Shown piece after piece: positions 60,066-64,000 of a stretch of 64,000 nt of DNA. Location: assembly GCA_941918925.1 (NCBI GenBank), contig OW799233.1, forward strand, positions 139,378,223 through 139,442,222, in the 5' to 3' direction. Made by a program: the position numbers and the translations under genes. The stretch's first letter is position 1, and each line of letters opens with the position of its first letter. Under the pieces are notes generated by a model. That model was not told where the DNA came from, did not search any database, and worked only from the letters and a program-made list of their open reading frames with translations. The stretch is from Phyto melanocephala (taxonomy: Eukaryota > Arthropoda > Insecta > Diptera > Rhinophoridae).

Positions 60066-60276
60066 TACAAAGAAAGTGATACATATTTTATTATAAAGAG
60101 ATTATTCCATAGCGATTAAAAAAATAATAAATATTGTGCTTTAAATGTACACAAAATTGGTGGTGGGTATGAAAGATTCGGCACAGCCGAATATAGTGCT
60201 CTTACTTGTTATTTTTGTTGTTAATACTAAGTCTACCTTTTATCCCGATAACTACGCAGTCGCGGGCACTAGCTAG

Positions 60277-61490
60277 TTTAAAATATAAGAATAATTAAAT
60301 TTAAAAATAATTTTATTTTTTAAATAGTTAACCGTTTTTAAGCAATATTTTTTTGCTGTGTTACTTTATGACCTTTGATACAATTTTGATTAATATGAAT
60401 TTTTCGATAAGAACATTATTTTTAAAAACAATGCGACAATTTCCCCGACCTAAAGAAAAATATATTTTTAAAAATTTATTTGAAGCAAATAGCGTGAATC
60501 TATAGATATTAAAACAACTATAATTGATTATTTAACTGATTTTTAATCTATGCCCTAACTTTGTTTTTCATGTTGACATTAACAAAGGTTTGCCCATTCC
60601 CAATATAAACGTTTCTATGTAGACAAGAGTTCATACTTAGACCTAAAAACGAAGAGGATGATGTGTATGTTCTCTACACTTTAGCTTGTATTTCTCTAAA
60701 TTGTTGCTTTGTTTTTTATGGTTTGCGTGCTAATGTTTTTAAATTCTTAGCAGCCTTATATGTTTATGGGCACTTCCATAGTAATTTACCGTAAGGCCGA
60801 ATCCTTATAACTTCAGATAATGCAGATTGATTTGTTGTCATTTTCAATTAAATATTAAGCATCTTACGTTTTATATACGTATGAAGAAACATATAGAAAA
60901 AAATTAAAATAAAAACATTTTTTCCTGGTTTATAGATTCTGGTGTTGCGTAACAAAAATAAAAATTTTTGTGGAACTGCCCATATACGTATTTACATATG
61001 AATAAGTTTGTCATATACTAAATTGAAGGAATAGAAAATAAAATGAAGCTTACAAGCCAAAAAGCTTTTGAATATTTTAATATGATTTAATGCAATATGT
61101 GCGTAAGCAAGTACATATCTACATATACATACATATGTGTAGAAACAAACATGCTTATATACATTTTAAAGGACTATTGTTAATTCTTAGTCGCATACAT
61201 ATTACATACATTTATACTTACATATTCATATATTCTAAGCAAACATACATACGGTCGCACATTACTGTACGACTAGGCAAGAGGTAATAGAGTTTTTTTT
61301 AAACTCGATAAAATTTATATATGGTCACTGGGTTTTTAAGCTTTTATTATTGTGGTCTGGCCAAACCAAGAAAGGAACTTAGTGGAAAAAAAGTTACCGG
61401 TAATACTAGGCTTAACATAATCTTATACCTTTTAATTCACAACTATTTTTCAAATACTTCAGATTGTTAAACGATACACCCTGCCGTTAT
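60277..61490. other. AT-rich non-coding DNA, nothing recognised
   Basis: ACATAC-type microsatellite words at 61110-61140 and 61195-61255. No gene. Confidence 0.45.
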
Positions 61491-61494
61491 TATT

Positions 61495-61790
61495 GAAATT
61501 TAAGTTGTTGTGGACCTGGACGATAGCTGCTAGGACGGTGCCGCTTGCCACCTACAATACCTCTTATAAGCAATGTCTCGTGGCAATATAAATTGGCTGC
61601 CACGATGTATTAGATTTCTTTCTTTGAATAAGTTGACGTTAATAAGCAAATAACAATCGAAGAGCTAAAGTACGAGATAATTCTGTACATTAAAGACACT
61701 GAAACTCAATTAGATCTCGTGTCACTGAAAATATAGACCATCGGAAAGAAGTATATCACCGAAGCTGTGGCAAGCATCTCGCCCATTTTT
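61495..61790 (+). pseudogene. Mariner-like transposase relic, catalytic fragment
   Basis: A heavily damaged forward reading shows VVVDLDDSC*DGAACHLQYL around 61505-61565, corresponding to the LDDxWFQQDGATCHT block that holds the second catalytic aspartate. Weak matches to the following helix region (ISKQQSKS, then PKLWQASRPFL) trail after it. Stops and indels are many. The identification relies mainly on the first block and its spacing. Confidence 0.45.
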
Positions 61791-62533
61791 AATTTACACA
61801 GTTATCATAGATTTTAATAACACAATTAAAAATATTATGAGAATTCTCTGAAAACTTTCCATTTTAGTTGATCCACCCTGAATATAAATTATTTTCTTAA
61901 CCCTATTAGTATAGCGTCCACCAAGAGTTTGCAAAAACAAAGTTTTGTTAAATTCGGTTAAACAATGAATGTATATATATATTTATTAATTTTGTTAATT
62001 TTTTAATCGATAACTTCTTACTTTTTTCAGTATAAAATAAACCCAACTTTTCGCAATATATATTAGTCGGTCTTTGATAAGATATTTAATTTTTAAACTT
62101 TTTATGTTTCTAAATTTTTTTTTTCGTTGAACAATATGTTCCTGGTTTTTATTAAAAAGCACATATTTTTTTTTCGTAATCAAAATGCACCTCTATAGGG
62201 TGATCCTTGTTTAACCTAATGTTCTTTATTTAAAGAAATTAAATATTTAAAAAAAAATCATATATTTTGTAAGGATTGTTACATATCGTTGATTATGAGA
62301 CATTTTCGTTTCAATTCACTCTCATTTTCAAGGCAAGGTTTTTACTGCTTCTGAGTGGCTTATTGCGAATTTATGTATAATTGATATCATAATGAATTTA
62401 GTCAGAAGATATCGTATTTGATACTTTGTAGACGAAGTATCGTCAAATTAATGTCGTACGTAAATGAAAAGAAGGATATATTTCAGTCTTGTATTCTGCC
62501 GTTCCGCATCTAATGTACACCTCACTATCAAGT
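61791..62533. other. AT-rich non-coding DNA, nothing recognised
   Basis: The reverse frame 61995-62183 is lysine, isoleucine and tyrosine rich and has no domain. Confidence 0.45.
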
Positions 62534-62534
62534 A

Positions 62535-63832
62535 CATAAAGAATGAGATCAGTGAAACCTTAACACACATTTTTAATTCCACCTTTCTTCATGCACAAAA
62601 AATATAACTGTTTATGATCAAGTTTGCATTTAAAAACTTGTCAAATTATGTGTACAAAATAATAGCATAATCGGATTATTAGTTTGTTTGAAAATGGATT
62701 CCGAAGAAAAAGTGCGTGAAAAAATAATAACAATTTTTTTAAAAAATCCCAGTCGTACTTACAAATCTATTGCAAATGAGATAAAGGTGTCACGACAAAC
62801 AGTTTCGCGTGTGATAAAAGTGTATAACGAACGTCGTAGTATTAAAACGAAAGCTGGAAGTGGAGCTAAAAAAGGTATAACTGACCCACAGTTAGCTTCA
62901 AAGATTGTTAGCCTTCTAAACCAAAATCCCAACCTCTCAAACCGTAAAGCCGCCTTAAAAGCAAACTGTTCCGATTTTTTTGTAAGGAAGGTTAAAAGAT
63001 ATGAAGTCCTACAAGGTTCAGAAAGTGCCAGACAGAAATTCGAAGAAAAACTTGGATGCAAAAAGTCGTGCCAAAGAACTGCTTAGAAATTTTATCAACA
63101 AATATGAGTGTTGTATTATGGATGATGAGACTTACGTTCTTGCCGACTTTTCTCAGCTCCCAGGGCGAAGTTATTATGTGGCCGATGGAAGAGGTAATGT
63201 CGATGACTAATTTAAGTTCCAAAAAAAGACAAAGTTTCCAAAGAAGTACTTAGTTTGGCAAGCTATATGCACGTGCGGAGAAAGAAGCAGTAAATTTATT
63301 ACTACTGGGACTATCAACACTGATATTTACATCAAGGAGTGCTTGCAGAAGAGGTTGCTTCCATTCATACGAAAACACAATAAGTCAACATATTTTTGGC
63401 CCGACCTAGCGTCATGTCATTATAGTAAATCTGCAGCAGAATGGTATGAAACAAATAATATAGTGGTAGTGCCAAGAGAAGCAAATCCACCTAATTGTCC
63501 AGAACTAAGGCCCATCGAACGTTACTGGGCTTTAGTCAAAAGAGTGCTGAAGGATACAAAACAAGTTGCTAATACTACTAAAATTTTTTCCCAGAAATGG
63601 TCTTATTCCAGCAATAAAGTTACTAAGGATACCATCAAAACCCTCATGGTCTCAATTCCGGAAAAGGTGAAACAGTTCATCAAAATAAGCTGAATCTTTA
63701 CAAAAAGCATTAATATTTTAATTTACTGTTATTTTATTGTTAAACCACGCTATTTTCATTAAAATGGATTAATTCGTTTCAAAGTTATTGCGTTTTATTC
63801 GTGTTAGGGTTTTATCGATCTCATTCTTTAAG
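62535..63832 (+). mobile_element. Full-length DD37E Tc1/mariner-type element
   Basis: 32-bp inverted ends, 62535-62566 (CATAAAGAATGAGATCAGTG..) and 63801-63832 (reverse: CTTAAAGAATGAGATCGATA..), agree at 27 of 32 positions and are flanked by TA at 62533-62534 and 63833-63834. The 1298-bp length is normal for the superfamily. The single gene inside is broken in two places. Confidence 0.93.
62694..63693 (+). pseudogene. DD37E (ITmD37E/TRT-like) transposase, two lesions
   Basis: The start MDSEEKVREKIITIFLKNPS leads to a helix-turn-helix (SIANEIKVSRQTVSRVIKVY) and a KTKAGSGAKKG linker. A frameshift near 63000 separates it from MKSYKVQKVPDRNSKKNLDA. CCIMDDETYV holds the first aspartate. A TAA stop at 63208-63210 follows GNVDD. 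The frame then continues through FKFQKKTKFPKKYLVWQAI to YFWPDLASCHYS (second aspartate) and CPELRPIERYWALVKRVLK (glutamate). Exactly 37 residues lie between the last two catalytic residues, the DD37E spacing known from mosquito and fly elements. Repairing neither lesion, the gene cannot make a full protein, but all catalytic codons are present. The ATG at 62694 gives the best family length. Confidence 0.93.
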
Positions 63833-63834
63833 TA

Positions 63835-64000
63835 AACAAATTAATTTTTTCTATAACTTTATGCAATATATTATGATCAATTTGTCCACAACAAATAACT
63901 CTAAATGCATACCAGATATAAAAGAGAAAACAGACTGACGTATCCATAACTTATCTGAGAGCCAAAATATGTTAATTTTGGATTTAAGAATATAAGATTT
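63835..64000. other. AT-rich DNA to window end
   Basis: Nothing recognised. Confidence 0.4.

Larger units (their letters stand above)
57041..60210 (+). mobile_element. INE-1-like element, copy F
   Basis: 5' foldback TATACCCGCCACCA, A-rich loop, TGGTGGGGGTATA (57041-57073); TCCGTCTGTCTGTCTGG tract; array with ACGCCCACCTCCCATATAAC blocks at about 57669 and 58985 and a degraded one near 58710-58735; 3' hairpin ATTCGGCACAGCCGAAT (60176-60192) and ACTTGTT. It carries two younger insertions: a MITE (57766-58527) and a mariner derivative (59450-60065). The copy is itself inserted in a Helitron. Confidence 0.88.
56827..60276 (+). mobile_element. Helitron split by a nested INE-like element
   Basis: The 5' part starts TCCTACTAATATAATAAATG after an A (56826) and contains TTACTCAATCACGCAAAAAA, GCTGAACCG and a CATAGGCTACTTTTTAT block up to 57040. 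The 3' part resumes at 60211 with CTACCTTTTATCCCGATAAC, TACGCAGTCGCGGG and ends AGCTAG (60276) followed by T. This is the usual non-autonomous Helitron layout and the A/T insertion site, interrupted in its middle by the INE-like copy F. Confidence 0.78.

Noticed and set aside
61470..61880. GATACACCCTG (61472) and GATCCACCCTG (61868) as terminal repeats of the mariner relic
   Set aside because: They are in the same orientation, whereas the ends of such elements are inverted.
1..64000. LTR retrotransposons or endogenous virus copies
   Set aside because: No paired long terminal repeats, primer binding site, or gag, protease or integrase motifs were seen on either strand.

Overview
The window reads as intergenic or heterochromatin-like DNA from a higher dipteran. 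It is strongly A+T-rich, full of poly-A/poly-T runs and short microsatellites, and packed with decayed DNA transposons. I found no host protein-coding gene, rRNA, tRNA or CRISPR array that I can defend; nearly all short open frames are chance frames or frames inside repeats. The commonest repeat opens with a TATACCC...GGGTATA foldback, carries CACGCCCAC blocks and a GTCCGTCTGTCC tract, and ends in ATTCGGC..GCCGAAT followed by ACTTGTT. That is the layout of the Drosophila INE-1/DINE-1 (Helentron-type) elements, so a fly is likely. A calyptrate is my guess from the terminal motif, from memory only.

Layout. 1-7 kb: anonymous AT-rich DNA, a diverged ~142-bp tandem array, an INE-like fragment, a 537-bp deletion derivative of a Tc1/mariner element and a mariner-like relic. 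7.28-9.96 kb: INE-like copy A. 12-18 kb: two more mariner-like relics, a small TTA-flanked MITE and a LINE RNase H relic. 20.6-27.2 kb: two inverted copies of an unidentified repeat surrounding INE-like copy B, then a Tc1 relic. 29.43-31.20 kb: a complete but mutated piggyBac element with TTAA target sites. 31.8-45.7 kb: more INE-like copies, a MITE, a long mariner-like relic and two LINE RNase H remnants. 47.8-54.9 kb: three Helitron-derived pieces (one with both termini), a near-perfect palindromic foldback element and a LINE reverse transcriptase relic. 56.8-60.3 kb: a Helitron split by an INE-like element that itself carries a PIF/Harbinger-type MITE and a mariner derivative. 62.5-63.8 kb: a full-length DD37E Tc1/mariner element disabled by one frameshift and one stop.

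The strongest observation is that three INE-like copies (A, B, F) carry the same ~0.6-kb mariner derivative at the same internal position, while a fourth copy (E) keeps the unoccupied site. The mariner probably landed once in a source INE-like element and was then copied along with it. All family assignments rest on motifs, ends and target sites read by eye; no database search was possible.
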